A stretch of DNA of 64,000 nt from a virus. Location of the stretch: positions 1-64,000 of IMG/VR virus record IMGVR_UViG_3300020578_000060. One strand, given 5' to 3'. A program made the position numbers and the translations under genes. Below the pieces are notes generated by a model. That model did not search any database, was not told where the DNA came from, and saw nothing but the letters and a program-made list of their open reading frames with translations. Shown piece after piece: positions 42,001-50,990 of the stretch. Within the stretch, counting starts at the first letter, position 1, and the number at the start of each line of letters is the position of its first letter.

Positions 42001-43257
42001 TTATTTTACTAAATCAACCCCCAAACTTCTTTTTTCTAAAACTAATTTACTGTAAAGTTCTCTTCTTTGTTGACAAACGGTTTTCATATCATACCTACCA
42101 TTTACAGTATTGTATAAATTCTCCCCAATCTTAGAAATTAATTTAGGATTTTCAACTAACCTTTTTAAATGATTATACCATAATTTATGATTTTTTGCGG
42201 AAGATATTAAAAATCCATTACCATTTTTGTTGATAGTTCCTCCTTTTTCATAAGACTCAATAATATCTATTTGATATGGTCCAAAGTCTTGTGCAATAAT
42301 TACTTTTTTATGGAAACCTGCCTCAATCACTTTAAGTTGTGATTTTACTTTATTAAAATTACTTTCTTTTAATGGGGCTAAAGATATGTCAAATAAATTA
42401 TAATTTGAGGCGTATGAAGTAATTGGTTTTGTCCACACCCTCCTATAAGGTTCATTTATGACATTTGGGTATTCTTTATTTTCAAATGTCAATAAAAAAT
42501 CTCTATATTCATCACTTACTATTTTATAATCATCTGTAAATATTTTTTCATACTGATACCATACTGATTCTTTTGGTTTAATAGGTCTTTGTTTTTGTTC
42601 GCCAGTATTTCTATCAATTGTGGTAAAGGTACCTCTTAAATCATACCCACATAATACAAACTGTACCTTATCTATTAATCCATCACTTTTAAATTTATTT
42701 ACTAAACCTTTTAAAATTTCTAAATCTTTTAAATGTGAAGAACCACCTAACCAACCTATTCTTATTCTGTCACTTTTTTCTGAATTATTTTGATATTGTT
42801 TTTCTAAGGTATCAATAGCGTTTGGAATTACAAATACGTTTTTATTGTATTTACTTATTTCATCCGCAAATACTTTTGTTGTAGTTGTTATATTTTTAGA
42901 TACTTTTAAATTATTAAGAATTTTTTTATCTAATTCATGTTTTTTAATAATTTCCCAAGCTGGGTGATCAGGACCAGGTGACCAATGATCATCTATATCC
43001 ATAATAGTTGCAATACCTAAATTATCGCACCTATCTAATAAATTCTTTAAATTATTATAATCCCCTAACGTTCTGTGGTAGTGAATTAAATCATATTTTT
43101 TTAAATATTCATCATTATTTAATTCAGGTTCGTAATCAATGTCCACATGAAATTCATTAGGGAAATATTCTTCTAATTTAATGTGTGGAATTGTAGATCT
43201 ATAATATGAAACTCCTGTTCTGTCACTTGGGACAACTAATACTTTAATTTTACTCAT
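42001..43257 (-). CDS. GT-B (GT4-like) glycosyltransferase
   Basis: The 418-residue protein has VVPSDRTGVSYYRSTIPHI, the DIDDHWSPGPDHPAW acidic loop, the linker VFVIPNAIDTLEKQ and the donor-domain start RIGWLGGSSHLKDLEILKGL. The late FDISLAPLKESNFNKVKSQL segment supplies the conserved Glu and Lys. Enzymes of this form (with MDIDDHW) occur near phage structural or surface-sugar genes. It is separate from the ten-gene cluster. Confidence 0.82.
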   Translation of the reverse strand: MSKIKVLVVPSDRTGVSYYRSTIPHIKLEEYFPNEFHVDIDYEPELNNDEYLKKYDLIHYHRTLGDYNNLKNLLDRCDNLGIATIMDIDDHWSPGPDHPAWEIIKKHELDKKILNNLKVSKNITTTTKVFADEISKYNKNVFVIPNAIDTLEKQYQNNSEKSDRIRIGWLGGSSHLKDLEILKGLVNKFKSDGLIDKVQFVLCGYDLRGTFTTIDRNTGEQKQRPIKPKESVWYQYEKIFTDDYKIVSDEYRDFLLTFENKEYPNVINEPYRRVWTKPITSYASNYNLFDISLAPLKESNFNKVKSQLKVIEAGFHKKVIIAQDFGPYQIDIIESYEKGGTINKNGNGFLISSAKNHKLWYNHLKRLVENPKLISKIGENLYNTVNGRYDMKTVCQQRRELYSKLVLEKRSLGVDLVK

Positions 43258-43314
43258 AATAAATTTTTTATTTAATAATAAGTAAAAAATATATTTTTAT
43301 AAATAGTAAAAAAA

Positions 43315-43346
43315 TTTGGCAGTTTAAAATCTTTTATATATATTTG
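43315..43346 (+). promoter_or_regulatory. Bacteroidota-type vegetative promoter for the lipoprotein gene
   Basis: TTTG at 43315-43318, 20 bases, then TATATTTG at 43339-43346 matches the host-type consensus TTTG-N19/20-TAnnTTTG. It gives a short leader before the ATG at 43367. It points to transcription by the unmodified host polymerase, that is, early in infection or constitutively. Confidence 0.75.
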
Positions 43347-43366
43347 TTCATATAAAATCAAAAACT

Positions 43367-43588
43367 ATGAAAAATTTAATTTTTAAAACACTATTTTTTA
43401 TTAGTGTAATCACATTTACATCTTGTGCTAGTCAAAAAACCGTTAAATTAGGTAATGGTAAATATGTTACTGAACGAGAATATAAAAAAAGAATAAAAAG
43501 GGCACATAGAGAGACTATGAGAGAAATGTCTAAAGAAGATAGAAAAATTTTAAAAGGTGTTAAAATAACACTTGAGACTTATGATTAG
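43367..43588 (+). CDS. Small lipoprotein
   Basis: The 73-residue product has a clear lipoprotein signal: basic MKN, a hydrophobic core (LIFKTLFFISVITF) and the lipobox TSCA with Cys at residue 20. The mature part is short and strongly basic (REYKKRIKRAHRETMREM). It would be exported and lipidated in the host. Small phage lipoproteins can block superinfection by masking a receptor (T5 Llp type) or act as outer spanins. Its own host-type promoter favours early expression and exclusion, but this is inference. Confidence 0.8.
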   Translation: MKNLIFKTLFFISVITFTSCASQKTVKLGNGKYVTEREYKKRIKRAHRETMREMSKEDRKILKGVKITLETYD

Positions 43589-43596
43589 TAATTTTT

Positions 43597-45675
43597 CTAT
43601 ACTAATACTAGATGATCTTTTTTAGTTGTAATAAAACCTAAACTAGTTAAAAGACTGGCAATTGTAGAAGATGGAATAGTTTCACTTGTACTTGTATGTA
43701 ATTTTACATATATACTATTTTCCACAAAAATACCTTTTTCATAACGTCTCCAAACTGATATACCCCAAAAATATAATTTTTTTCCTTTGACATTACCTAA
43801 TAAAACTGTACCACTAAATTTTTCATTTTTATAAGTATTATATTTACCTAAATACGCATCAAGTTTTTTAGCATTTGGGAATAAAGTTGAACCTAAATTT
43901 TCTTCTTTAGTAGATAATTTAAAAGTAATTAAATTTGATCCATCACTTAAATTTTTAACAGAAGTTTTTGACATTAATTTGGTTATATTATTAAGGTCGA
44001 TAGTATCTATTTCTGGCCCATTTATATTTTTTACAAAATCTATAAAATCTTTTGGTGTAAAATTTATTTTATTTGGTTTTTCGTTAGGAACTAATTTAAA
44101 TGGTGTTAAATCAGTATCTCCTAAAATTTTTGGGTCGGATGTCATAGTATGGGGTGCGTATAATCTTTTAAAACTGAATTTATCAGGTAGATTATCTTTA
44201 CTTACTCTTATGACATCATTTGCAGTTAATTCTAAATTAGAAGATTCGCAATTATCTAAAAGATAATTTCTCATTTTTTCAGTGATATGTTTTGTTGCCG
44301 CAGGATATTGTTTAGATTCAGAACCAAAATTATAAAATACATTCATTTCAGCACCTTCACAAAAAGTATCATTTTTATATTTAACCTTTAAACCTTTCCA
44401 TAAACAGTATCCACCGTATATTTTTGGTTCATTACATTTACCTTTATAAATTTCAGGTTCCTGACCCGCTTCATATCTTGAGTAATGGTAAAGGGGTAAG
44501 TATTTTTTATACATATTTTCACTCACATCTGTTGCCGAAGATGAAGGTTTAAAAACTGCGGTTTTTGTTGCAATATCGTATACTAACCATCCTTTTTGTA
44601 GTCCAGCAGGTGGATTCATTAATTGAGCATCTTTTTGTGCCGCCTTTTTTTCTGATCCTTTTTCTATGATGTTACCGCAAGCATCTAATTTCATAACTTT
44701 TATCTCACTATAATCATTTTCTTCACTTATAGAAGGTGTACAGGCATGATAAATAACCGTTTGTGAATTACCTCTTTTAATTCTAATTTCAGGTGTACTA
44801 GAGTGACATCTACCTGTGGAATTGGCACACGTAAAAGAAATTAAAATATTTCCATCTGATGTTGATGAAGTCGCATCAATGATTTGAACTGCTTGTTGTG
44901 GAGTAATAGTAAAAGAACTAATTCTAGATCCACCATCATTTGCGTTATTTAAATTGGCTAGACCTATTACAACACCGTTCAATAATACATTAAATTTAGC
45001 ATCATCACATACATGACCACCTCTACACGGCCAACTAGGATCTTCATTTCTGTTATATATAACATCTATTGTTAATCCTTCTAAACATGCGGTAGGCGGA
45101 ACAAACTTAACCAATACCTTAATGTATTGTTCATTTTTAAATTTTTGATCATCAGCTTTATCCCCATCATCTGGTTTCCAAGGTGTAGGACCAATTTTTA
45201 TTAATGGTTCTTGAAATGTGGGTATTTCACTTAATGTCCCATCTTTAACTAATTTAGTGAAAAAATTTGTTAAATATTTTGTAATAGTTTCAGCACGTTT
45301 TCTTGACAACCATTCAGGTGCAACTTTTTTAGGGGGGTCAACTTCACCGTTATAATTAGGTACTTGAGACTCACTAGCTTCAACCTGAACTATTAAAACT
45401 TTAGATGAGCTTGTTATTTTACCACCACGTTTTTTTATTTCTTCTGATTTTTCTTTTATCCAGTCAACTGCACTTTGTAAATCGCTATCAAAGGTTTTTG
45501 GTAGTAATTTCCACATACCAGAATCAAAATTCTTACTTAATGGTACTTCTATAGTATTACCATCATCTTCTTTTAATAATTCATATTCATATATTTTAGT
45601 TTTATAATCGTCAGTTTTATAAACCATTAAAGATTTCATTCTTTTTAACTCTTCAAAAAGATTAGAATTCTTCAT
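43597..45675 (-). CDS. Large virion-type protein with OmpA-like N-terminal region
   Basis: The 692-residue protein starts MKNSNLFEELKRMKSLMVY. Residues about 65-205 (LQSAVDWIKEKSEEI, KVLIVQVEASESQVPN, WLSRKRAETITKYLTNFF, EQYIKVLVKF) follow the strand-helix-strand order of OmpA C-terminal (peptidoglycan-binding) domains, including the SRKRAE.. helix. The middle is beta-rich with Cys pairs, and the end is an alpha/beta domain. It could be a virion protein that contacts the cell wall. The OmpA link is moderate. Confidence 0.55.
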   Translation of the reverse strand: MKNSNLFEELKRMKSLMVYKTDDYKTKIYEYELLKEDDGNTIEVPLSKNFDSGMWKLLPKTFDSDLQSAVDWIKEKSEEIKKRGGKITSSSKVLIVQVEASESQVPNYNGEVDPPKKVAPEWLSRKRAETITKYLTNFFTKLVKDGTLSEIPTFQEPLIKIGPTPWKPDDGDKADDQKFKNEQYIKVLVKFVPPTACLEGLTIDVIYNRNEDPSWPCRGGHVCDDAKFNVLLNGVVIGLANLNNANDGGSRISSFTITPQQAVQIIDATSSTSDGNILISFTCANSTGRCHSSTPEIRIKRGNSQTVIYHACTPSISEENDYSEIKVMKLDACGNIIEKGSEKKAAQKDAQLMNPPAGLQKGWLVYDIATKTAVFKPSSSATDVSENMYKKYLPLYHYSRYEAGQEPEIYKGKCNEPKIYGGYCLWKGLKVKYKNDTFCEGAEMNVFYNFGSESKQYPAATKHITEKMRNYLLDNCESSNLELTANDVIRVSKDNLPDKFSFKRLYAPHTMTSDPKILGDTDLTPFKLVPNEKPNKINFTPKDFIDFVKNINGPEIDTIDLNNITKLMSKTSVKNLSDGSNLITFKLSTKEENLGSTLFPNAKKLDAYLGKYNTYKNEKFSGTVLLGNVKGKKLYFWGISVWRRYEKGIFVENSIYVKLHTSTSETIPSSTIASLLTSLGFITTKKDHLVLV

Positions 45676-45692
45676 AAAATATATTTTTTTAA

Positions 45693-45700
45693 ATAAATAT
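45693..45700 (-). promoter_or_regulatory. Candidate late promoter octamer ATATTTAT (minus strand)
   Basis: The octamer ends 17 bases before the start at 45675. Confidence 0.45.
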
Positions 45701-45777
45701 AAAAAAATGTTAAAAAATTAAATGGTATTATTTTTTTTATTACCTTTACATTATAAATCAAAATAAATCAAATACCT

Positions 45778-46350
45778 ATGGAAAAGTTAACGGTTGAGCA
45801 GAATGTGAAAGAGTATAAGGGTAATAATAATTTTATCCTTTCTTTACAAAATGGACTTAATAAATATGGTTCATTAACAACAAAACAAATAGAGGCGGCA
45901 TCAAATTTCTTCTCTAAATTTATTAAACAAGAAAAAAAGGAATCTTCTGAAAAAGAAATTAATGTCAATCTTAAAGTTAGTAAATTCATCGCAAAAAGAA
46001 TTGCTAAAGAAAACAATTTAGAATTTAATCCATTTTTGGTTACAATCTCTAAAGTTTTAAAGGAGACTCAAAAAGCTTATCAAGTTGTTGGTAGAATGAA
46101 TACGTCAGATGTTTCATCTTGTAGATGTTGTGGTAAAGATTTGACTGATTGGAGATCTCAAGCAACTGGTGTGGGTCCAGTTTGTTCTAAGGCACTTAAT
46201 ATACCATATGTAAAAAATAAAGAAGATGTAGAAGTATTTAAAAAAATGCTTAAACTTAAAATAGAAGAAATAGGTGATTTAACTTTTTGGATACCTAAGT
46301 CTCAAATACAAGAAGGTTTAGATGATTTAAAAGAACAAATATCTAAATAA
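45778..46350 (+). CDS. Zinc-finger protein of unknown function
   Basis: The 190-residue protein has a helical N-terminal half and a four-Cys motif CRCCGKDLTDWRSQATGVGP followed by VCSK (about residues 116-139), a CxxC...GxGPxC form known from small DUF6011-like nucleic-acid-associated proteins. The end is helical. It is a single-gene unit bounded by a terminator, on the opposite strand to its neighbours. Confidence 0.7.
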   Translation: MEKLTVEQNVKEYKGNNNFILSLQNGLNKYGSLTTKQIEAASNFFSKFIKQEKKESSEKEINVNLKVSKFIAKRIAKENNLEFNPFLVTISKVLKETQKAYQVVGRMNTSDVSSCRCCGKDLTDWRSQATGVGPVCSKALNIPYVKNKEDVEVFKKMLKLKIEEIGDLTFWIPKSQIQEGLDDLKEQISK

Positions 46351-46351
46351 T

Positions 46352-46377
46352 AAAAAACCCTCATTTGAGGGTTTTTT
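46352..46377. terminator. Bidirectional terminator between convergent genes
   Basis: The stem AAAAAACCCTC / GAGGGTTTTTT (46352-46362 with 46367-46377) has the loop ATTT. A T run follows in both directions, so it can end the zinc-finger gene and the convergent minus-strand block. Confidence 0.92.
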
Positions 46378-46933
46378 ATTTTCTTTTAGGTAGTGGTTTA
46401 AGTTTTCCTGAAAAGGTTGTCCCACCTACTTTAATTTGTATATCTTCAGTCATTAAAGATTTATCAAAATACTCTTCAATTACTGATCTTACTAAATCTT
46501 CCATTTCTTCTCTAACAATTTTTCTAATAGTATTTTCATTAATACTACTATTTTTATTAGAATTGATAGTTTCTTTAATAACAGGTTTTTTATTGTTTGT
46601 AGATTCTAATAAATCGGAAACATCATCTAACTCAAATGTGTGGAATGGTGTCTCAGGAATTTCAATTGGGTTATCAATCATTGCCTTTTTAATGACATCT
46701 GGCATTTTTGATTTATCTAAATTTCTATATCTACCATTAACAGGTGCAACTGAATTACTTGAATTCCTATGGTTATTAATAAAATTTTCTGTTAAATTAG
46801 GTATTTCTTTTTCTTCACTACCATAATTAGTAGTTTGATTACTATTAGAAGTAGAACCATAATTTTGCTCAGTAACTTGCATAACTGCTTTTGATCTACT
46901 TAAAATTTCTTTTAATCTATTTGCATTACTCAT
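46376..46933 (-). CDS. Disordered phage protein with C-terminal helix, unknown
   Basis: The 185-residue protein has an Asn/Ser/Thr-rich central part and a helical end (TIRKIVREEMEDLVRSVIEEY). It then has a short IQIKVGGTTFSGKLKPLPKR strand-turn-strand tail. The tail appears after a cleavage-like LMTE. It is the last gene of a five-gene minus-strand set of virion-type proteins. No enzyme motif is seen. Confidence 0.55.
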   Translation of the reverse strand: MSNANRLKEILSRSKAVMQVTEQNYGSTSNSNQTTNYGSEEKEIPNLTENFINNHRNSSNSVAPVNGRYRNLDKSKMPDVIKKAMIDNPIEIPETPFHTFELDDVSDLLESTNNKKPVIKETINSNKNSSINENTIRKIVREEMEDLVRSVIEEYFDKSLMTEDIQIKVGGTTFSGKLKPLPKRK

Positions 46934-46934
46934 A

Positions 46935-47303
46935 TTAGTCGAATTTTAATATCTTATATATCTGTATCATATCTTTATCACCACTAGGATTGAATAAAGA
47001 TCTAGGTTCATAAAATTTACCACCTAACATTTCTAAATTATTCATCCTATCAATTCTAAAAGTTTTCCAACCAGGTTGAATCGTTTTAGTATCTCCACCT
47101 ATTTGGTAAACTCTAACCATATCGTTACCCGCTTTTGATACCCCATAACAATATATTTCAATCCATCTTTTATTCTTACCTTCAGGATCTTCTCCATCAT
47201 CATAATATACAGATGCCAAACGTTTACCATCCATTATTTTCATAATAGAGTTTCTGTTTGCTACCTCAAGTATAAGTCCTTCAGCTAAATTGTAAAGTTT
47301 CAT
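46935..47303 (-). CDS. WYL-like small beta protein
   Basis: The 122-residue protein starts MKLYNLAEGLILEVANRNS (LILE near the start). It has RWIEIYCYGVSKAGNDMVRVYQIGG and GWKTFRIDRMNNLEMLGGKF, the strand pattern of WYL-type ligand-binding domains (a usual ARxxRxFRLDRI-like phrase). It may bind a ligand or nucleic acid. The fold call is by eye. Confidence 0.55.
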   Translation of the reverse strand: MKLYNLAEGLILEVANRNSIMKIMDGKRLASVYYDDGEDPEGKNKRWIEIYCYGVSKAGNDMVRVYQIGGDTKTIQPGWKTFRIDRMNNLEMLGGKFYEPRSLFNPSGDKDMIQIYKILKFD

Positions 47304-47311
47304 TTTAAATT

Positions 47312-47632
47312 TTATTGATTATTATTTAAAATGTAGTTTGGAAAATAAGGTTTACTTGGACCATATCCGTTAGGTCCTGTTGTACTACCATATTTTGATT
47401 CATTTCTAGCTATCATATCTTGTCTAGCTGCAATATCTACCGAACCACCGCCAGTTGAACTGTTTAAAGCGTCAGCATTTGAGGAGGTACCTTTACCTTT
47501 TTCATCACCATTTGAAAGTGCATTTGGGTGTGTAGGTCCGTATCTTTTTCCATCACTATTTAGATAAACGTTTTTAATAACGTTATCAACTCTAAATTGA
47601 TCTCCTAATTCCATTAATTTAGTCTTTCCCAT
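47312..47632 (-). CDS. Small disordered phage protein, unknown
   Basis: The 106-residue product is rich in Gly, Asn, Ser and Pro (GKGTSSNADALNSSTGGG, YGPSKPYFPNY) and has a charged N-terminus. Its composition is that of a flexible virion component. It is packed tightly in the 46376-48843 set. Confidence 0.5.
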   Translation of the reverse strand: MGKTKLMELGDQFRVDNVIKNVYLNSDGKRYGPTHPNALSNGDEKGKGTSSNADALNSSTGGGSVDIAARQDMIARNESKYGSTTGPNGYGPSKPYFPNYILNNNQ

Positions 47633-47636
47633 AATT

Positions 47637-48185
47637 TTAAATTTTAGATTCGTATATTATTAATTTTTGCATTCTTAAAATCTCTTCGTAAACAGGTTTA
47701 CCTCTCCATACTTGTCCACTAATATCTTTACTTAGTTTTGGTATTTTCATTTTTAAAGAATGTTTATTAATTTTAGTATTATCTTTTTCATGTTGTTTGA
47801 TAAATTGGTTTGATAAACCTGTTTCACTTTTTATTTTTTTAGGTCCTTTTAGCGCCAAAGTTTCTTTATTTAAAGTAGAATCAACCCAATTATGCATTGT
47901 TTTACCACCATTAAGTCTATATTCAATGTCTTTGTGATCACCATCATAATTATCAAACCAGTTTTTTATTCTTTTCATTTGTTTGTATTCTATTTTTTTA
48001 TTTTCTAGAATACCTTTTGCCCTTTTATAACCTTCAGTAGGTTTATTATTGTTAATATCTTCTTTTTTAAGTGTTTCATAAGTTTTTACTGCATTACTAA
48101 CCGCATTAATTACATAATTAGGGCAGTTATAATACTTACCATGTAATTTACTATTACCACCTTTATTTTTATTTCTCTTCGCCAT
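47637..48185 (-). CDS. Basic phage protein, unknown
   Basis: I chose the ATG at 48185 (MAKRNKNKGGNSKLHGKYY); a TTG at 48203 would only add six residues from the overlap with the upstream gene. The 182-residue product is very basic, with CPNYVINAVSNAVKTYETL and KRIKNWFDNYDGDHKDIEYR. It ends EEILRMQKLIIYESKI. The charge suggests DNA contact, perhaps inside the head. Confidence 0.55.
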   Translation of the reverse strand: MAKRNKNKGGNSKLHGKYYNCPNYVINAVSNAVKTYETLKKEDINNNKPTEGYKRAKGILENKKIEYKQMKRIKNWFDNYDGDHKDIEYRLNGGKTMHNWVDSTLNKETLALKGPKKIKSETGLSNQFIKQHEKDNTKINKHSLKMKIPKLSKDISGQVWRGKPVYEEILRMQKLIIYESKI

Positions 48186-48843
48186 ATTTAATTTTATCTC
48201 CAATAATTTCCCTATGTTCTTCTGATATACTATAAATATCTAAATTATCGACAAGATGGTTTAAAAGAATAGTTAGTTCGTCACCAACTATATTTTCTTT
48301 ATGTATTAAATCTAATAAACTATTTATTTTCCTTATTACTATTGGTTTTTCATGAATATCTTTTAATTCACTTATATCAGGAATAGTTATTCTATCCATC
48401 ATTACTTCAGTTTCTCTCATTTTTTTTACAAAATCTTTAGAATCGTCTTTTTTTTTTCTAATAATTTCGTCCACCAAAGATTTCATAGAATCTTCCTCTT
48501 CATTTATTTCATGTTCCATATATGTATTGTAATTTTTAGGTGGAGTAACATCTAATTTTTCAAAAAAATCATTAGTATCTATATCTAAAATTTCTTCTTC
48601 TTCATTAACAACATATGAATAATTTACCCCATAATAAGGTCCACCGTAAATAAAATATGCCTCAGGTCCTTGAGTTGAACTTCTTACGTAGTCGTCAGTA
48701 GTCTTTTTAGATTTGATGGTATTTCTACTTTGTTTATAATTATTAGTTCTACTAATTAATGCACCATTAGTTCCTATTAATTCATCTAATCTTTTTTCTG
48801 TTAAATAATTTTTTATTTCGGACTTTTTAAATCTTTTACCCAT
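48169..48843 (-). CDS. Virion-type helical protein, unknown
   Basis: The 224-residue protein starts MGKRFKKSEIKNYLTEKRL, with an LTE cleavage-like site near residue 16. It has an aromatic/Gly patch (YFIYGGPYYGVNYSYVV) and a long acidic and basic helical rest. It is first in the minus-strand set and is driven by a late-type octamer. The overlap with the next gene is 17 bases. Confidence 0.55.
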   Translation of the reverse strand: MGKRFKKSEIKNYLTEKRLDELIGTNGALISRTNNYKQSRNTIKSKKTTDDYVRSSTQGPEAYFIYGGPYYGVNYSYVVNEEEEILDIDTNDFFEKLDVTPPKNYNTYMEHEINEEEDSMKSLVDEIIRKKKDDSKDFVKKMRETEVMMDRITIPDISELKDIHEKPIVIRKINSLLDLIHKENIVGDELTILLNHLVDNLDIYSISEEHREIIGDKIKYGEEK

Positions 48844-48859
48844 AATAAAGTTTTTTTAT

Positions 48860-48867
48860 ATAAATAT
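48860..48867 (-). promoter_or_regulatory. Candidate late promoter octamer ATATTTAT (minus strand)
   Basis: The octamer ends 16 bases before the start at 48843. It is back to back with the plus-strand site at 48881. Confidence 0.5.
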
Positions 48868-48880
48868 ATCAGAAATCTAA

Positions 48881-48888
48881 ATATTTAT
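48881..48888 (+). promoter_or_regulatory. Candidate late promoter octamer ATATTTAT
   Basis: The octamer ends 14 bases before the fibre gene start at 48903. Confidence 0.5.
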
Positions 48889-48902
48889 TTTAAAATAAAG
48901 TT

Positions 48903-50990
48903 ATGCCGATAAATAAATTTACTACATTATTAGATCTTTCAAGACAATCAAAAATAATAACAGGTGAAACCGCCACTTTTGACGGTAAAATTCAGGCAGG
49001 AATTCCTTTTAGTGGATACCCAACTGGAGTTAATGTCGCCACAAAAGTTTCTTTAGGAATTGTGTCTAATCAGAACGCAGTTTTAAGTGGTAATACAGGT
49101 ACAACTGTTTTTGACGTTGCCAATCCATTATCACCTAACTATAATCCATCATTTGATCCGTTTAGTGGATCAACTTGGTCAAATCCTTTATTTAGTGTTT
49201 ATACTTCTGGTTTAACATTACCAATAACCCCATTAAGTGCGGAAACACAAACAGTAGGTCCTTTTTGGACTTTAACGCAAACTGGATATACTGGTGATTA
49301 TATAATAGGTACACAATACACTGGGTATTCAATTACATATAGTTTTAATAATATAGTATCATCAGGTGGTATAATAAGTGGAATTACAAACGCAATACAA
49401 GAAAATTTTTCTGCGGGAACTTTAGACTATAAAGGACCTTTAGATTATATTTCGTCAAAAGAAAATATTACCGTAGACGGAAGATTAATTACGAATAAAA
49501 TAACTATTACTGATGGCGCAAGTTCTGCAACAACAAATTATATCCTAACTCAAATAGATGATACAGGTAAGGGTAGTTGGTCAGATTTATCATCAGTCAT
49601 TACAGGTATTTGTTTTAATACGTTAAACGTAGCTAACCTTAAAGGATGTTCACCTATAACTGGTCTTAAAGGTGAACCTATAACTGTTTGGGATAGTGTT
49701 CAGTCTACTGGTTCATCTGCCACAGGTATAACATCATTTGCATTTGGTAATGAGGTAATCGCATCAGGATATTACTCACACGCTGAAGGTAATAAAACAA
49801 CGGCATCAGGAAATAAATCACACGCTGAAGGAAATCTAACATTGGCAATTGGGTTAGTCTCTCACGCTGAAGGATCAAAAACATCTGCGGTTGGAGATGC
49901 TTCTCACGCTGAAGGTAGTGAAACAATTGCATCAGGAGATGCTTCTCACGCTGAAGGTAGTGAAACAATTGCATCAGGAGATGCTTCTCACGCTGAAGGT
50001 AGTGAAACAACGGCATCAGGAGATTATTCTCACGCTGAAGGTACATCCACAATCGCATCTGGACAATCTTCTCACTCTGAAGGTCAATTAACAACGGCAT
50101 CAGGAAACTATTCACATGCAGAAGGAATAATTACTTCCGCTTCAGGACTTGGATCTCATTCTGAAGGTGTAAATACTTTGGCATCAGGAAATCAATCACA
50201 TGCAGAAGGTGGTGGTACAATTTCTCAAGGTGCTAATTCACATGCTGAAGGTGGGTCAACAAGATCAGTGGGTACTGGATCACATGCTGAAGGATTAAGT
50301 ACTTCTGCCATTACAAGTTATTCACATTCAGAAGGATATGGTACAATTACTTACGAACCATACCAACATGTTTCAGGTAGATGGAATAACACAACAAACG
50401 CAAATCAATACTTTATAATAGGTAGAGGTACATCAAATGCTGCTAGGGCAAACGCTTTTAGAGTAGATTCGGCAGGTAATGTTTATGGGGCAGGTGCCAC
50501 ATATAACTCAGGTGCCGATTACGCAGAATATTTTGAATCGTTATCTGGTGATTCATTACCTTTTGGAACTGTTGTGGAATTAGAAGATGATAAAATAAAA
50601 GTTTGTGTTGACGCAAATAATGCGATAGGTGTAATTTCATCTAATCCCACACTTATAGGAAATAATGAAGATGGTACCGCAGATGAATGGGTAGGAAAAT
50701 ATGAAAAAGATGAATGGGGAAGATATGTAATGGAAGATTATTCATATGAAATACCTGATTATATAAATGAAAGTGGTGATACTATTTATAAAACAATAAC
50801 AGAACAACGTCCAAAAATTAGTAATAATTTTGATCCTAATTTAACATACACACCTAGATCACAAAGACCAGAATGGAATGTTGTAGGTTTAGTAGGTCAA
50901 GTTAGGATATTAAAAAATCAACAAATACCTAGTAGGTGGATAAAAATGAAAGATATTAATACAGATATCGCCTTATATTTAATTAGATGA
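48903..50990 (+). CDS. Tail fibre with YadA-type head repeats and Peptidase_G2-like self-cleaving domain
   Basis: The 695-residue protein has an N-terminal attachment part (about 1-270). About 14 repeats of SHAEGxxTxASGxx follow (about 290-480), the trimeric YadA head repeat that forms a beta-roll. The C-terminal part starts FIIGRGTSNAARANAFRVDS and contains GNVYGAGATYNSGADYAEYF, the pattern of Peptidase_G2, an intramolecular chaperone domain that cleaves itself after trimer assembly. The product is likely a trimeric receptor-binding fibre. It is coupled to the next fibre gene by ATGA. Confidence 0.85.
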   Translation: MPINKFTTLLDLSRQSKIITGETATFDGKIQAGIPFSGYPTGVNVATKVSLGIVSNQNAVLSGNTGTTVFDVANPLSPNYNPSFDPFSGSTWSNPLFSVYTSGLTLPITPLSAETQTVGPFWTLTQTGYTGDYIIGTQYTGYSITYSFNNIVSSGGIISGITNAIQENFSAGTLDYKGPLDYISSKENITVDGRLITNKITITDGASSATTNYILTQIDDTGKGSWSDLSSVITGICFNTLNVANLKGCSPITGLKGEPITVWDSVQSTGSSATGITSFAFGNEVIASGYYSHAEGNKTTASGNKSHAEGNLTLAIGLVSHAEGSKTSAVGDASHAEGSETIASGDASHAEGSETIASGDASHAEGSETTASGDYSHAEGTSTIASGQSSHSEGQLTTASGNYSHAEGIITSASGLGSHSEGVNTLASGNQSHAEGGGTISQGANSHAEGGSTRSVGTGSHAEGLSTSAITSYSHSEGYGTITYEPYQHVSGRWNNTTNANQYFIIGRGTSNAARANAFRVDSAGNVYGAGATYNSGADYAEYFESLSGDSLPFGTVVELEDDKIKVCVDANNAIGVISSNPTLIGNNEDGTADEWVGKYEKDEWGRYVMEDYSYEIPDYINESGDTIYKTITEQRPKISNNFDPNLTYTPRSQRPEWNVVGLVGQVRILKNQQIPSRWIKMKDINTDIALYLIR
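49770..50340. repeat. Tandem DNA repeat, about 42-base unit, in the tail fibre gene
   Basis: Units of the form TCTCACGCTGAAGGTAGTGA followed by AACAATTGCATCAGGAGATGCT recur. Neighbouring copies at about 49900-50020 are almost identical, while outer copies differ. Recent copies suggest ongoing expansion or loss by recombination, which would change fibre length. Confidence 0.85.

Noticed and set aside
46365-46826. Plus-strand open frame starting inside the terminator
   Set aside because: It is antisense to the minus-strand gene at 46376-46933 and begins in the bidirectional terminator, with hydrophobic residues caused by antisense reading.
49705-50115. Minus-strand open frame with repeats of LQREKHLLMQ type
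   Set aside because: It is the antisense of the YadA-repeat fibre gene; periodicity is inherited from the tandem DNA repeats.
49770-50340. CRISPR-like regular repeats
   Set aside because: The repeats are in frame, encode SHAEG beta-roll units and have no unique spacers.
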